Below, one piece after another: positions 33,748-42,014 of a DNA stretch of 64,000 nt. This DNA comes from Chloracidobacterium sp. Its GTDB lineage: Bacteria > Acidobacteriota > Blastocatellia > Pyrinomonadales > Pyrinomonadaceae. Positions within the stretch are counted from its first letter, which is position 1; each line of letters starts with the position of its first letter. The DNA lies in assembly GCA_016706275.1 (NCBI GenBank), contig JADJJY010000003.1:620001-684000 (forward strand), in the 5' to 3' direction. Under the pieces are notes generated by a model. It searched no databases. It worked only from the letters and a program-made list of their open reading frames with translations, and had not been told where the DNA came from. A program made the position numbers and the translations under genes.

Positions 33748-34233
33748 TTAGCTGTCAATTCCGACTGCAACTTCTTCCAGGTTTAAGACCGCCTTCAAAA
33801 CCGCCGGATCGATCTCGACTAAAAACCCGCGTTTGCCGCCGTTGACGTAGATCTTGTCGAGTTGAAAGATCGTCGATTCAACATAAACGGGCATCGCTGT
33901 CCGCGTACCAAATGGCGATGTGCCGCCAACGAGATAGCCTGTGTGTTTAGATGCACGCTCAGGCGTTGCGGGCTCGACCGATTTGACGCCAATGTGACGG
34001 GCCAGATTCTTGGTCGAAACCTGTCGGTCGCCGTGCATCAACACGATCAGAGGCTTTTTTTCGTTCGTTTCAAATATCAAGGTCTTAACGACCGCGTGTT
34101 CGTCCACGCCCAACTGCTTTGCCGATTCCGCCGTACCGCCTTTCTCGACATAATCATAAAGGTGCGGCACAAAATCGACCTTCTTCTCCCGTAAAAATCT
34201 GACCGCCGAGGTCACCGGATGATCGCTGCTCAT
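33748..34233 (-). CDS. ybaK: Cys-tRNA(Pro) deacylase YbaK/EbsC-type
   Basis: A 161-residue YbaK-fold protein. TSAVRFLREKKVDFVPHLYDY at the N-terminus, AVVKTLIFETNEKKPLIVLMHGDRQVSTKNLA with the substrate-binding lysine, and YLVGGTSPFGTRTAMPVYVE. It hydrolyses misacylated Cys-tRNA(Pro) in trans. It overlaps yqhA by 4 nt. A tRNA quality-control gene in the middle of a fatty-acid operon is unexpected. Confidence 0.9.
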   Translation of the reverse strand: MSSDHPVTSAVRFLREKKVDFVPHLYDYVEKGGTAESAKQLGVDEHAVVKTLIFETNEKKPLIVLMHGDRQVSTKNLARHIGVKSVEPATPERASKHTGYLVGGTSPFGTRTAMPVYVESTIFQLDKIYVNGGKRGFLVEIDPAVLKAVLNLEEVAVGIDS

Positions 34234-34682
34234 TTTGCCTTGTTAACAAAAAAAGTTAGCGCGGCGATCACAACTCCGACGCCACCACCGAGATACAGTA
34301 TGTCGGCCCCGCCCGTCCAACGAGCTGTGTTACCCAGGAACAGCACTCCCAAAACGATGATCACGACGCCGATCAGCTTGGCCTTGAGATCATTAAGTGA
34401 TTTGATCTCGAGCCAATCGGGCACGACGAGCGTCGGGTCTATGAACAATTCATAAAGGCCAACGGCGATCAACAGGAAGACGGTTGACATCAAAAACCCG
34501 TCGACGATCTCGATCAAACCGAGCATGATCGCCTTAGAATCAGCCCCATTGTGAAACAACTTTAACAAAAGCTCGACGATCTCAAATACGCCTAGCCCTA
34601 TCAGCGCGATCGCCCCAAGTAACGAGCCCAGCACCGGTACGATCACGATATAGCGACTTTTTTCTAATATCGACTTAAGCAT
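34230..34682 (-). CDS. yqhA: YqhA/UPF0114 family membrane protein
   Basis: A 150-residue membrane protein with about four hydrophobic segments. The pattern SRYIVIVPVLGSLLGAIALIGLG, LIEIVDGFLMSTVFLLIAVGLYELFIDP and LIGVVIIVLGVLFLG identifies the UPF0114 family. Function unknown. Overlaps tag by 8 nt and ybaK by 4 nt. Confidence 0.88.
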   Translation of the reverse strand: MLKSILEKSRYIVIVPVLGSLLGAIALIGLGVFEIVELLLKLFHNGADSKAIMLGLIEIVDGFLMSTVFLLIAVGLYELFIDPTLVVPDWLEIKSLNDLKAKLIGVVIIVLGVLFLGNTARWTGGADILYLGGGVGVVIAALTFFVNKAK

Positions 34683-35244
34683 CCAATGTCTTACATTCCT
34701 TATATCTAAAGCACGTTACTAAATGGTCATTCACCATTCCGGTCGCCTGCATAAAGGCGTACATTATCGTCGAGCCGACAAAGTTAAAGCCGCGTTTTTT
34801 CAGATCTTTTGAGATCGCGTCTGAAATATCGGTTTTTGCCTGAATATCACCGTGGCCTTTTAGCTTATTGACGATCGGTTTGCCGCCAACAAAGCCCCAG
34901 ATGTATTTATCAAACGAGCCAAACTCCTTTTGCACTGCAAGAAATGCTTTGGCGTTTCGCACTGCCGAGGCGATCTTGAGACGGTTGCGGATGATGCCTT
35001 CGTTGAGCATCAATTTCGCACATTTTGCGTCCGTGTATTTGGCAACCTTTGCCGGGTCAAAATTATCAAACGCCGCGCGATACGCATCCCGCTTTTTCAA
35101 AACTGTGTCCCACGACAAACCGGCCTGAGCGCCTTCTAGTATCAAAAACTCAAAAAAAGTCCGGTCGTCGTGTGCCGGAACGCCCCATTCAGTGTCGTGG
35201 TACTGGATATTTAGCTCGTTCGATGCCCAGGTGCAGCGTTTCAT
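34675..35244 (-). CDS. tag: DNA-3-methyladenine glycosylase I
   Basis: A 189-residue base-excision enzyme. Zn ligands Cys4 and His16 (RCTWASNELNIQYHDTEWGVP), AQAGLSWDTVLKKRDAYRAAFDNFDPAKVA, NRLKIASAVRNAKAF, and the C-terminal NDHLVTCFRYKEC with the second His-Cys pair. Removes 3-methyladenine from alkylated DNA. Overlaps the hypothetical gene upstream by 4 nt. Confidence 0.93.
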   Translation of the reverse strand: MKRCTWASNELNIQYHDTEWGVPAHDDRTFFEFLILEGAQAGLSWDTVLKKRDAYRAAFDNFDPAKVAKYTDAKCAKLMLNEGIIRNRLKIASAVRNAKAFLAVQKEFGSFDKYIWGFVGGKPIVNKLKGHGDIQAKTDISDAISKDLKKRGFNFVGSTIMYAFMQATGMVNDHLVTCFRYKECKTLDA

Positions 35245-35669
35245 TGCTTCTCGATCGTATTGACCATTACATAACAGCCCATGGTTGTTGGTTCCGGGGT
35301 GTCATAAACTCTAACGTCCGCAATGATCTTTACTTTTTGTGTCCGTTCGATAATTTCGCCCTTATCGTCCTTGATCTTGAGGCCCTTGCCCTCTTCGTAC
35401 ACGTCGATCTCGCTCGAACCTTTGCCCTTATCGATGTCGGCGCTGATCGACGTTTCACTGCTCAGATCAGCCTTAAACTTCACCGGGCAATGCATCGGCT
35501 TGCCGTAGCCGCTCGAACACATCGCGCTGCCGTTGTTGTCGAGATAGCCAACAACCTGTACGCGCTTTTCGTTGTTGGCCTTGTCACAGACATTCGCGAA
35601 TTCGACCGGCGTGCCGCTGCCGCAGCGTATCGTCATCAGAAAAGCGAACAGAACAATAGAAAGTTTCAT
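35241..35669 (-). CDS. Small exported hypothetical protein
   Basis: A 142-residue protein with an N-terminal hydrophobic stretch (KLSIVLFAFLMTIRC) that could be a signal peptide; a canonical lipobox is absent because arginine precedes the cysteine. The rest is a small beta-rich domain with four cysteines (VQVVGYLDNNGSAMCSSGYGKPMHCPVKF). An OB-like fold is possible. It lies 83 bp downstream of fadN. Confidence 0.6.
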   Translation of the reverse strand: MKLSIVLFAFLMTIRCGSGTPVEFANVCDKANNEKRVQVVGYLDNNGSAMCSSGYGKPMHCPVKFKADLSSETSISADIDKGKGSSEIDVYEEGKGLKIKDDKGEIIERTQKVKIIADVRVYDTPEPTTMGCYVMVNTIEKQ

Positions 35670-35752
35670 TTGGTATCTCCTTTTCGTTTTGAAATTGATA
35701 AGTCATTTCAAGGAACGTATGGATCACACAATTCTTGTCTTTTAACCCCCAA

Positions 35753-38122
35753 CTAGTTCCTGAGCGGCTTACCCGTTTTCAACATCGCCGCGATGCGATC
35801 CTGCGTTTTACGCTCGCCACAGAGCGAGACGAACGCTTCGCGTTCGAGGTCGAGCAGGTAACGCTCGCTAACCTGAGTCCGATGATTGATCGTGCCGCCA
35901 GCCATGACGTGAGCCAGTTTGTGACCGATCTTCTGGTCGTGTTCCGAGATAAATCCGCCCTGTTTCATCATATGGAGTGCGAGTTTTAATGCTGCTTCCA
36001 ATGGTTCACCAAGCACGGTGATATCGGTCCGCTCGACCGGCTGGACGTAACCTGCGGCGGCCAGATTCAAAACCTCTTGTTTAGCATCCTGTATCAAACG
36101 ATCTCCGTTCATCGAAATGGCGTCAGAGTCGCGGAGGAAACCAAAAGCTCGTCCCTCTTGTGCCGAGGTCGCCACCTTGCCCATGCCGAGTGTTTCAAAA
36201 GTTTTCTTGAGAAACGCGAGCGGATCGGCGTCAGGTGCTTTTGCTGCCGCGTCCATCGCACGCATTGTCATTTCCTTTGTTCCGCATCCGGCGGGAATAA
36301 CGCCGACGCCAACCTCGACGAGGCCGATATACGTTTCGCCCGCCGCACGTACCTTATCACCGTGCATCGCGATCTCGCAGCCGCCGCCGAGCGTCAGGCC
36401 ATACGGTGCCGTGACGACCGGCTTTGCCGAATAACGCAGCCGCATCACGGCGTTTTGGAGGGCACGGACCATCATATTGATGTCATCCCACTCCTCTTCC
36501 TGAGCGGCAAGCAGGAGCATCATGATGTTGGCACCGGCCGAGAAATTGCCGCCCTGATTGCCGACGACGAGCCCGGTGAAATTTTTCTCGACCTCGTCGA
36601 TGGCAAAATTCATCATCGGAACGGTATCGCCGCCGATCGAGTTCATCTTAGAGTGAAATTCGAGACACGCGACACCGTCACCGATGTCGATGAGCGACGC
36701 ACCCGGATTGGATTTGATAACGCCGGTGCGTTCCTTGATGTCTTTGAGAATGAGCACGCCCGGACGTGCGGGCATCGGTTTGTATTCGCCCGAGACAAGA
36801 TCGTAAAACGAATGATTTCCGCCTTCGTTCTTATAGAAGCTGGTCGCCCCCGACGCAAGCATTTTCTCGACATTCGCCGGAATAGCTTGCCCTTCTTTTT
36901 TCATCCGTTCAACGGATTCGGTAACGCCTATCGCGTCCCAAGCCTCAAAAACACCAACTTCCCAACCAAATCCCCACTTGATCGCGTTGTCGATCTCAAC
37001 AATTGTATCGGCGATCTCAGGTATGCGATTGGCGGCGTAACGAGAAACGCGCGAGGTCGTTTTCCAAAGAAATTCGCCAACACGGTCGTCGCCCCAAACG
37101 AGGGCTTTCACGCGTTTTGCTTTGTCCTCAATACCTTTTGCAGCATCAAGCGACGGGAATTTTGTCTTTGTCTGAGGTTTGTATTCGAATGTGTTGAGGT
37201 CGAGTTCGAGAATGACGCGTTTGCCCTCGGCGTCCTTTGATTTCTTAAAGAACCCGCCTTTGGTCTTGTCGCCCAGCAGCTTTTTGTCGAGCAGCGTTTG
37301 GATCAATTGCGGAAGAACAAAAACATCGCGGTCTTCGTCATCGGGCACGGCCGGATAGAGATTATTTGTAACGTGCGCCGTCACATCGAGGCCGACTAGA
37401 TCCGACGTGCGGAACGTCGCCGACGATGCGTGGCCGATCGCCTTGCCGGTCATCTGATCGATCTCGGTCGGAGTCCACCCACCGGCGATCATCTCGTGGA
37501 TCGTGGCCATCATGCCAAAAACGCCGATGCGGTTGGCGATAAAATTTGGCCGGTCTTTCGCCGGAACGACGCCTTTGCCAAGCCTTTGATCAAGAAAGCC
37601 TGAAATTTTACATGCGATCTCGCCGCTCGTTTTCGAGCCCGGGATGACCTCGACGAGCTTCATATAACGCGGCGGGTTGAAGAAATGGATGCCGACAAAA
37701 TGTGCCTTAAAATCATCCGAGAAAGGCTCGGCTATCGAGTCGATCGGTATGCCGCTCGTGTTCGATGCGATCACCGCTCCGGGCTTGCGGTGCTTATCGA
37801 CTTCAGCGTAAAGCTTGTGCTTGATCTCAAGGTTTTCGACGACGGCCTCAATGACAAAATCGCAGTCTTTGATCTTGTGCAGATCGTCGGTGAAATTGCC
37901 GGTCGTGATCAGCTTGGCGTTGTCCGCAAGCATAAACGGCGCGGGCTTTAACTTTTTAGCTGCTTCGAACAGCGAATTGACGATCTGGTTTTTGTCCGTG
38001 ATCGATTCGTCCTGCGGCGCGATGTCGAGCAGTAGCGTCGGAATACCGGCGTTCGATAGATGTGCGGCGATGCCCGCTCCCATTGTTCCCGCACCTAAAA
38101 CTGCGGCTTTTGCGATGTTCAT
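35753..38122 (-). CDS. fadN: 3-hydroxyacyl-CoA dehydrogenase / enoyl-CoA hydratase fusion (FadN-type)
   Basis: A 789-residue fusion catalysing hydration and NAD-dependent oxidation in beta-oxidation. The N-terminal half is a 3-hydroxyacyl-CoA dehydrogenase: AVLGAGTMGAGIAAHLSNAGIPTLLLDI, SNTSGIPIDSIAEPF and VGIHFFNPPRYMKLVEVIPGSKTS. The C-terminal third is a crotonase fold: GLVVGNQGGNFSAGANIMMLL and APYGLTLGGGCEIAMHGDKVRAAGETYIGLVEVGVGVIPAGCGT, with the expected two glutamates. This order (dehydrogenase first) is FadN, not FadB. AAGGA precedes the ATG. A TATAAT promoter with an embedded FadR-type palindrome lies 45-75 bp upstream. Confidence 0.94.
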   Translation of the reverse strand: MNIAKAAVLGAGTMGAGIAAHLSNAGIPTLLLDIAPQDESITDKNQIVNSLFEAAKKLKPAPFMLADNAKLITTGNFTDDLHKIKDCDFVIEAVVENLEIKHKLYAEVDKHRKPGAVIASNTSGIPIDSIAEPFSDDFKAHFVGIHFFNPPRYMKLVEVIPGSKTSGEIACKISGFLDQRLGKGVVPAKDRPNFIANRIGVFGMMATIHEMIAGGWTPTEIDQMTGKAIGHASSATFRTSDLVGLDVTAHVTNNLYPAVPDDEDRDVFVLPQLIQTLLDKKLLGDKTKGGFFKKSKDAEGKRVILELDLNTFEYKPQTKTKFPSLDAAKGIEDKAKRVKALVWGDDRVGEFLWKTTSRVSRYAANRIPEIADTIVEIDNAIKWGFGWEVGVFEAWDAIGVTESVERMKKEGQAIPANVEKMLASGATSFYKNEGGNHSFYDLVSGEYKPMPARPGVLILKDIKERTGVIKSNPGASLIDIGDGVACLEFHSKMNSIGGDTVPMMNFAIDEVEKNFTGLVVGNQGGNFSAGANIMMLLLAAQEEEWDDINMMVRALQNAVMRLRYSAKPVVTAPYGLTLGGGCEIAMHGDKVRAAGETYIGLVEVGVGVIPAGCGTKEMTMRAMDAAAKAPDADPLAFLKKTFETLGMGKVATSAQEGRAFGFLRDSDAISMNGDRLIQDAKQEVLNLAAAGYVQPVERTDITVLGEPLEAALKLALHMMKQGGFISEHDQKIGHKLAHVMAGGTINHRTQVSERYLLDLEREAFVSLCGERKTQDRIAAMLKTGKPLRN

Positions 38123-38166
38123 AACTTGTCCTTACTTCCCAAAGTTTAGCGCTTCTAATTGCAGGA

Positions 38167-38196
38167 ATTATAACTGAATGAATGTTCATTCAGCAA
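38167..38196 (-). promoter_or_regulatory. fadN promoter (TTGCTG - 18 bp - TATAAT)
   Basis: Read on the minus strand, -35 is TTGCTG (38196-38191), the spacer is 18 bp and -10 is a perfect TATAAT (38172-38167). The start of fadN is 45 bp downstream of the -10. The spacer is occupied by an operator-like palindrome, so bound repressor would block RNA polymerase. Confidence 0.75.
38175..38192. promoter_or_regulatory. FadR-type (TetR-family) operator palindrome
   Basis: TGAATGAATGTTCATTCA: arms TGAATGAA/TTCATTCA are perfect with a 2 bp centre. It matches the operator form TGAATGA-N4-TCATTCA known for the TetR-family fatty-acid regulator FadR of Bacillus and its relatives. It lies between -35 and -10 of the fadN promoter. 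Long-chain acyl-CoA would release such a repressor. No FadR gene is in the window. Confidence 0.8.
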
Positions 38197-38226
38197 GCTC
38201 AAAGCGAAGCCCCGTTAGATAATTTG

Positions 38227-38304
38227 CTTTGCGTTATCTTTGCGTCTCTGCGATTTAGCGGGAACCTTCACACCCGCTGAGCCGCAAAGCCCGCAGAGTA
38301 AAAC
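38227..38304. repeat. CTTTGCG/GCAAAG-rich palindromic repeat
   Basis: The block has repeated CTTTGCG units, a central AGCGGG...CCCGCT stem and a CGCAAAGCCCGCAGAG tail. It lies between the fadN promoter region and the alcohol dehydrogenase stop. Related to the repeat at 14371-14423. Confidence 0.7.
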
Positions 38305-38311
38305 AATGATT

Positions 38312-39349
38312 CTAAAATCGGTCGATCACCGTCACGCCGGTTCCGGAAAAACTATTCATATCCACAAGTTTGTTGACCGATTCCTCGAGCGTGACAGTTT
38401 TCCCGATCAGCTTTTGAGGTTCGAGTTTTCCGCTGCGTATCATTTCAAGCATTTCGGGATAACGATGGGCCTGCATTCCGTGGCTGCCGATGATCTCAAG
38501 CTCGCGGCCGATGATCTTGTCAATTGGGATCGGCGTGATGTGCTTGCCCGATTCCATAATACCGACCTGGATGTGTTTGCCCCGCTTTCGCAACGACGAA
38601 ATTGAGTTGACGAGAATATCCGGATGACCGAGAGCGTCGATCGAGATGTGGGCACCACCTTCGGTAATATCCAGAATGGCGTCAGCCGGATTTCCGTAGC
38701 TCGAATCAATTGCGACCTCGGCTCCGATCGAACGGGCAAATTGCAGCTTGTCTTCCGCGATATCGACGGCGATCACTCTAGCACAAAATGCGGCAGCAAT
38801 CATTATCGCTGACAGCCCGACACCGCCGCAGCCGTGGACGGCGACCCATTGTTCGGCGGCGACTTTCCCTTGATCGACGACGGCTCTGTAAGATGTCGCA
38901 AATCGGCACCCCAACGAAGCCGCGGTTACAAAATCGATCTCGTCGGGCAAACGAACAAGATTAGTGTCGGCATATTCGATGGCGACGAACTCGGCAAATC
39001 CGCCCCAGGCAGTAAATCCAGGTTGAAACTGATGGTCGCAGACTTGCTGGTTACCGGAAACACACTGTTCGCACGTTCCGCAGCCGCAGACGAATGGCAG
39101 CGTCACACGGTCGCCTAATTTGAAATTTCTAATTTCAGATCCGAGAGCGACGACCTCACCCGCAAGCTCATGCCCCGGCACGTGCGGCAGCTTGATGTCA
39201 GGGTCGTTGCCCATCCAGCCATGCCAGTCGCTGCGACAGATCCCGCAGGCTTTGACCGCAAGCACAACACCGGTGGGCGAGGCTTGCGGATCGGCGACTT
39301 TGGTTACGATTATTGGCCCTTTGAATTCTTGATAGACTGCAGCTTTCAT
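38312..39349 (-). CDS. Zinc-dependent alcohol dehydrogenase family (MDR) protein
   Basis: A 345-residue medium-chain dehydrogenase. Catalytic Zn ligands: Cys in ACGICRSDWHGWMG and His in VPGHELAGEVVALG. The structural Zn loop has four cysteines (CGCGTCEQCVSGNQQVC). The Rossmann motif is HGCGGVGLSAIMIAAAF, followed by VIAVDIAEDKLQFARSIGA. Substrate uncertain. The sequence around residues 69-77 (GSEIRNFKLGD) is encoded by DNA closely resembling the AATTTGAAATTT palindrome, though length fits the normal family pattern. Confidence 0.9.
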   Translation of the reverse strand: MKAAVYQEFKGPIIVTKVADPQASPTGVVLAVKACGICRSDWHGWMGNDPDIKLPHVPGHELAGEVVALGSEIRNFKLGDRVTLPFVCGCGTCEQCVSGNQQVCDHQFQPGFTAWGGFAEFVAIEYADTNLVRLPDEIDFVTAASLGCRFATSYRAVVDQGKVAAEQWVAVHGCGGVGLSAIMIAAAFCARVIAVDIAEDKLQFARSIGAEVAIDSSYGNPADAILDITEGGAHISIDALGHPDILVNSISSLRKRGKHIQVGIMESGKHITPIPIDKIIGRELEIIGSHGMQAHRYPEMLEMIRSGKLEPQKLIGKTVTLEESVNKLVDMNSFSGTGVTVIDRF

Positions 39350-39376
39350 TGAACTACTGAGCTACTAAAAATGCTC

Positions 39377-39405
39377 TTGACATGAAAATAAAATCGGTTA
39401 ATACT
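39377..39405 (+). promoter_or_regulatory. Candidate sigma-70 promoter
   Basis: TTGACA at 39377-39382, 17 bp spacer, AATACT at 39400-39405 (four of six matches to -10). About 100 bp before the peptidoglycan-binding gene. The -35 is perfect, the -10 weak. Confidence 0.4.
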
Positions 39406-39506
39406 TCTCAAGTTAAGCAAATAATTTAAGAATTTGAAACCAAGAAGCGGCTGTCGTTTTTTCGGACTTTTAACTTTGGCCGTAATACCCACTTAGGAGA
39501 AACATA

Positions 39507-40223
39507 ATGGTTAGAAAGATATTTTTGTTACTGTCCGCAATGTTTGTATTCGCCTCTCTCGCAGGTGCTCAGACACCGCCGCCGACGCCGACACCGGCCC
39601 CAACCACCGCGGCTGCTGATAAGCCGGCAAAGCCACCTCAATTTCGTTCGACCAAGGATCAGGTCAAAGAAGCGCAGACAATGCTCAAATCTAAGGGCAA
39701 GTTTAGCGGTGAGGTGACCGGTGTTTCCAGTGCCGAATGGAAAACTGCCGTCAAGGCTTATCAAGGTGACAACGGATTGACGAAAACCGGTTCGCTCAAC
39801 CGCGCGACGCTTGAGAAAATGGGTATCGCGTTGACCGACAAGCAAAAAGATATACCGGTAAATCCCGACCACATCGCCTCAAGTGACGGCAAAGGCGCTA
39901 AAACAGACGGTGCGGCAAAGACCGACGCCAAATCGTCAGATGGCCCGAAAAGACCGGCTCCGTTTTCGGCGAACAAAGATCAGATCACTGCACTTCAGAA
40001 AGTGTTGAAAGATGGAAAGATGTTCACCGGCGAGGCAAATGGTGAACGTAGCGATGCTCTGAAAGATGCCGTTAAAGCCTATCAAAAGGCCAATGGCCTA
40101 AAAGAAACCGGTGGCATCAATGCCGCAACGCTCGAAAAAGCGGGCATCGCGTTGACCGACAAGCAAAAAGAGCAGGTCGCCGCTCAGGCAGCATACGACG
40201 CGGCAAAGGCTCCAAAGAATTAG
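39507..40223 (+). CDS. Secreted protein with two peptidoglycan-binding-1-like domains
   Basis: A 238-residue exported protein: signal peptide VRKIFLLLSAMFVFASLAGAQ, a Pro/Thr-rich linker, then two similar PG_binding_1 domains (about 48-110 and 155-220). Each has a QVKEAQTMLKSKGKFSGEVTG or QITALQKVLKDGKMFTGEANG helix, an AVKAYQ-x2-NGL segment, and a TLEKxGIALTDKQK end. An Ala/Asp/Lys-rich linker separates them. AGGAG precedes the ATG at good distance. Probably periplasmic, binding the cell wall; no catalytic domain. Confidence 0.85.
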   Translation: MVRKIFLLLSAMFVFASLAGAQTPPPTPTPAPTTAAADKPAKPPQFRSTKDQVKEAQTMLKSKGKFSGEVTGVSSAEWKTAVKAYQGDNGLTKTGSLNRATLEKMGIALTDKQKDIPVNPDHIASSDGKGAKTDGAAKTDAKSSDGPKRPAPFSANKDQITALQKVLKDGKMFTGEANGERSDALKDAVKAYQKANGLKETGGINAATLEKAGIALTDKQKEQVAAQAAYDAAKAPKN

Positions 40224-40263
40224 CTTGGTCCATCCTGGTCCACCTGGTCCGGACCGGACCAAG
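40224..40263. repeat. GGTCC-rich palindrome
   Basis: CTTGGTCC (40224-40231) pairs with GGACCAAG (40256-40263); inside are further GGTCC/GGACC inversions. It starts directly at the stop of the peptidoglycan-binding gene. Confidence 0.65.
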
Positions 40264-40277
40264 AATCAAAAAATTTC

Positions 40278-40309
40278 GGCCGGTGCTCTAATGCGCATCG
40301 GCCTTTTTT
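40278..40309 (+). terminator. Rho-independent terminator
   Basis: GGCCGGTGC pairs with the GCATCGGCC side around a short loop and is followed by TTTTTT. It ends the peptidoglycan-binding gene and separates it from the sterol desaturase-like gene. Confidence 0.8.
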
Positions 40310-40344
40310 GTAGAACACGCCGTTTCGGGTTATATTTATCGCGA

Positions 40345-41574
40345 ATGCAGGACGCTAATGTCTACACATATCTCACACCGATCGCGATCTTTTTCGTGCT
40401 GATCGAGGTCGCACTTTGTTACATATATCGGCGGGACTATGTTTCGTTTCCTGAGGCGGTCGCAAATTTCGGCACAGCTCTCGGCAACCAAACGGTGAAT
40501 GTGCTAGTCGCGGCGGGTGTTTATGTCGTCTATGGTTATCTGTGGGAAAACTACCGCATCTGGACGTTTGAGATGCACTGGTGGTCATTTATCTTGCTGC
40601 TGCTTGGCGTTGATTTTATTTTCTACTGGGTACATCGTTGGGGGCACGCGATAAATATTATGTGGGCCGCACATTCGCCGCACCACTCCGCCGAAGAGAT
40701 GAATTTCATGGTCGCTCTGCGGGCGAGCGTGACTCAGCGGTTTTGCTCATTCCTATTTTTCTGGCCGCTCGCTCTGATCGGTTTTCCGCCGTTTTACATT
40801 TATATGATGGCGGGCATTCACCTGTTTATCGCGTTTCTGCACCATACGGAGTTTATCGGCAAGCTCGGCTGGTTTGAAAAATACTTTACGACGCCGTCAC
40901 ATCACCGTGTGCATCATGGCGTGAACTTCCCATATTTAGACAAGAATTTTGGCGAGTTTCTGATCATTTGGGATAAGATGTTTGGCTCGTTTGCCGAGGA
41001 AAAAGAAAAGGTCGTCTATGGTATCTACGACCACCCGCGAAGCTGGAATCCGATCCGCATCAACTTTCACTTCTTCATAGTGCTCTGGCGATACGCCGTC
41101 GCCGCGCCGTTTTGGTGGGACAAGATCCGCGTGTGGTTCATGCCCGCCGGTTGGCGGCCACGCGGCTTGCCGCAAAAAGAAATGGTCGAGATCACGACTG
41201 AAAATCAGGTAAAATTTCGCTCGACGATGTTTGGCAGATCGCATCTCTATCTCATCGTCCAACTAGTCGTCGGTGTCTTTTTGATGCTCGGCGTCATCTC
41301 AAATCTGCTGGCATGGAACCTAACCCAACGCTGGCTTGGGGCCGGCTTGCTGTGGTGGCACATCATAAATTGGAGCGGCATACTCGAAGCAAAAAGCTGG
41401 CTTTGGATCTCGGAAAACCTGCGGATCATAACGACGCTCTACGCGGTGATCGCCTTTAACCAGCTCTACCAACCGTCGGGTCTGCTCATTGCGGTAGTAG
41501 GTGTGTCGGCGTTCTCGTTCATTTGGACAAATCTGTATTTCCGGCCAAGTAGCCCTAAACTGGCTCCGGCCTAA
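40345..41574 (+). CDS. Sterol desaturase / fatty-acid hydroxylase superfamily membrane protein
   Basis: A 409-residue membrane di-iron enzyme. The histidine boxes are HRWGH, HSPHH and the HHRVHH cluster (TTPSHHRVHHGVNFPYLDKNFGEFLIIWDKMFGSF), as required for the FA_hydroxylase superfamily. About six to eight hydrophobic segments; the C-terminal 110 residues add extra membrane helices not in the core domain. Hydroxylates or desaturates a lipid of unknown identity. The ATG at 40345 is chosen over an upstream extension that is a translation of the terminator region. Confidence 0.88.
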   Translation: MQDANVYTYLTPIAIFFVLIEVALCYIYRRDYVSFPEAVANFGTALGNQTVNVLVAAGVYVVYGYLWENYRIWTFEMHWWSFILLLLGVDFIFYWVHRWGHAINIMWAAHSPHHSAEEMNFMVALRASVTQRFCSFLFFWPLALIGFPPFYIYMMAGIHLFIAFLHHTEFIGKLGWFEKYFTTPSHHRVHHGVNFPYLDKNFGEFLIIWDKMFGSFAEEKEKVVYGIYDHPRSWNPIRINFHFFIVLWRYAVAAPFWWDKIRVWFMPAGWRPRGLPQKEMVEITTENQVKFRSTMFGRSHLYLIVQLVVGVFLMLGVISNLLAWNLTQRWLGAGLLWWHIINWSGILEAKSWLWISENLRIITTLYAVIAFNQLYQPSGLLIAVVGVSAFSFIWTNLYFRPSSPKLAPA

Positions 41575-41580
41575 AAAATT

Positions 41581-42012
41581 ATGAAGATCCTATTCTCGCT
41601 CGTCATCAGCATCGTCTTCGTCTCCGGTATTTTCGCCCAGACAGAAAAGTCTGCCGTCGCGATCCGAAAGGTAATGGACGACCAGGCGGCGGCGTGGAAT
41701 CGCGGCGACCTAGATGCGTTTATGTCGATCGGTTATTGGCGCTCAGACAAGCTCAAATTTGTCTCGGGCGACCGGATCACGTACGGCTGGCAACAAACAC
41801 TCGACAACTACAACCGCACCTACGCCACCAAGGCTCTGATGGGCACACTCACATTTTCCGACCTCGAGATCGAGGTGCTATCCAAAGACGCCGCGTTCGT
41901 CACCGGCAGTTGGCACCTGAAGCGTGAAAAGGACGATCCGAAAGGCAAATTCACGCTTTTGTTTCGCAAATTCAAAGAAGGCTGGCGGATCGTCGCCGAC
42001 CATAGTTCGTAA
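41581..42012 (+). CDS. Secreted DUF4440/SnoaL-like (NTF2-fold) protein
   Basis: A 143-residue exported protein with signal peptide KILFSLVISIVFVSGIFAQ and an NTF2-like domain: VMDDQAAAWNRGDLDAFMSIGYWRSDKLKFVSG, GWQQTLDNYNRTYATKALMGTLTFSDLEIEVL, and FTLLFRKFKEGWRIVADHSS. Substrate or ligand unknown. It is 3 nt before the GT9-like gene. Confidence 0.85.
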   Translation: MKILFSLVISIVFVSGIFAQTEKSAVAIRKVMDDQAAAWNRGDLDAFMSIGYWRSDKLKFVSGDRITYGWQQTLDNYNRTYATKALMGTLTFSDLEIEVLSKDAAFVTGSWHLKREKDDPKGKFTLLFRKFKEGWRIVADHSS

Positions 42013-42014
42013 TA

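Noticed and set aside
35025..35756. 243-codon plus-strand frame
   Set aside because: Antisense of tag and the small exported gene, both supported by family motifs or overlap; no motifs in the plus frame.
36077..37240. 387-codon open frame on the plus strand
   Set aside because: It is antisense to fadN, has skewed His/Arg-rich composition and no recognisable motif; fadN is unambiguous.
33446..38122. A second FadR palindrome in front of fadA or fadE
   Set aside because: I looked upstream of each gene and found no TGAATGA-N4-TCATTCA elsewhere.
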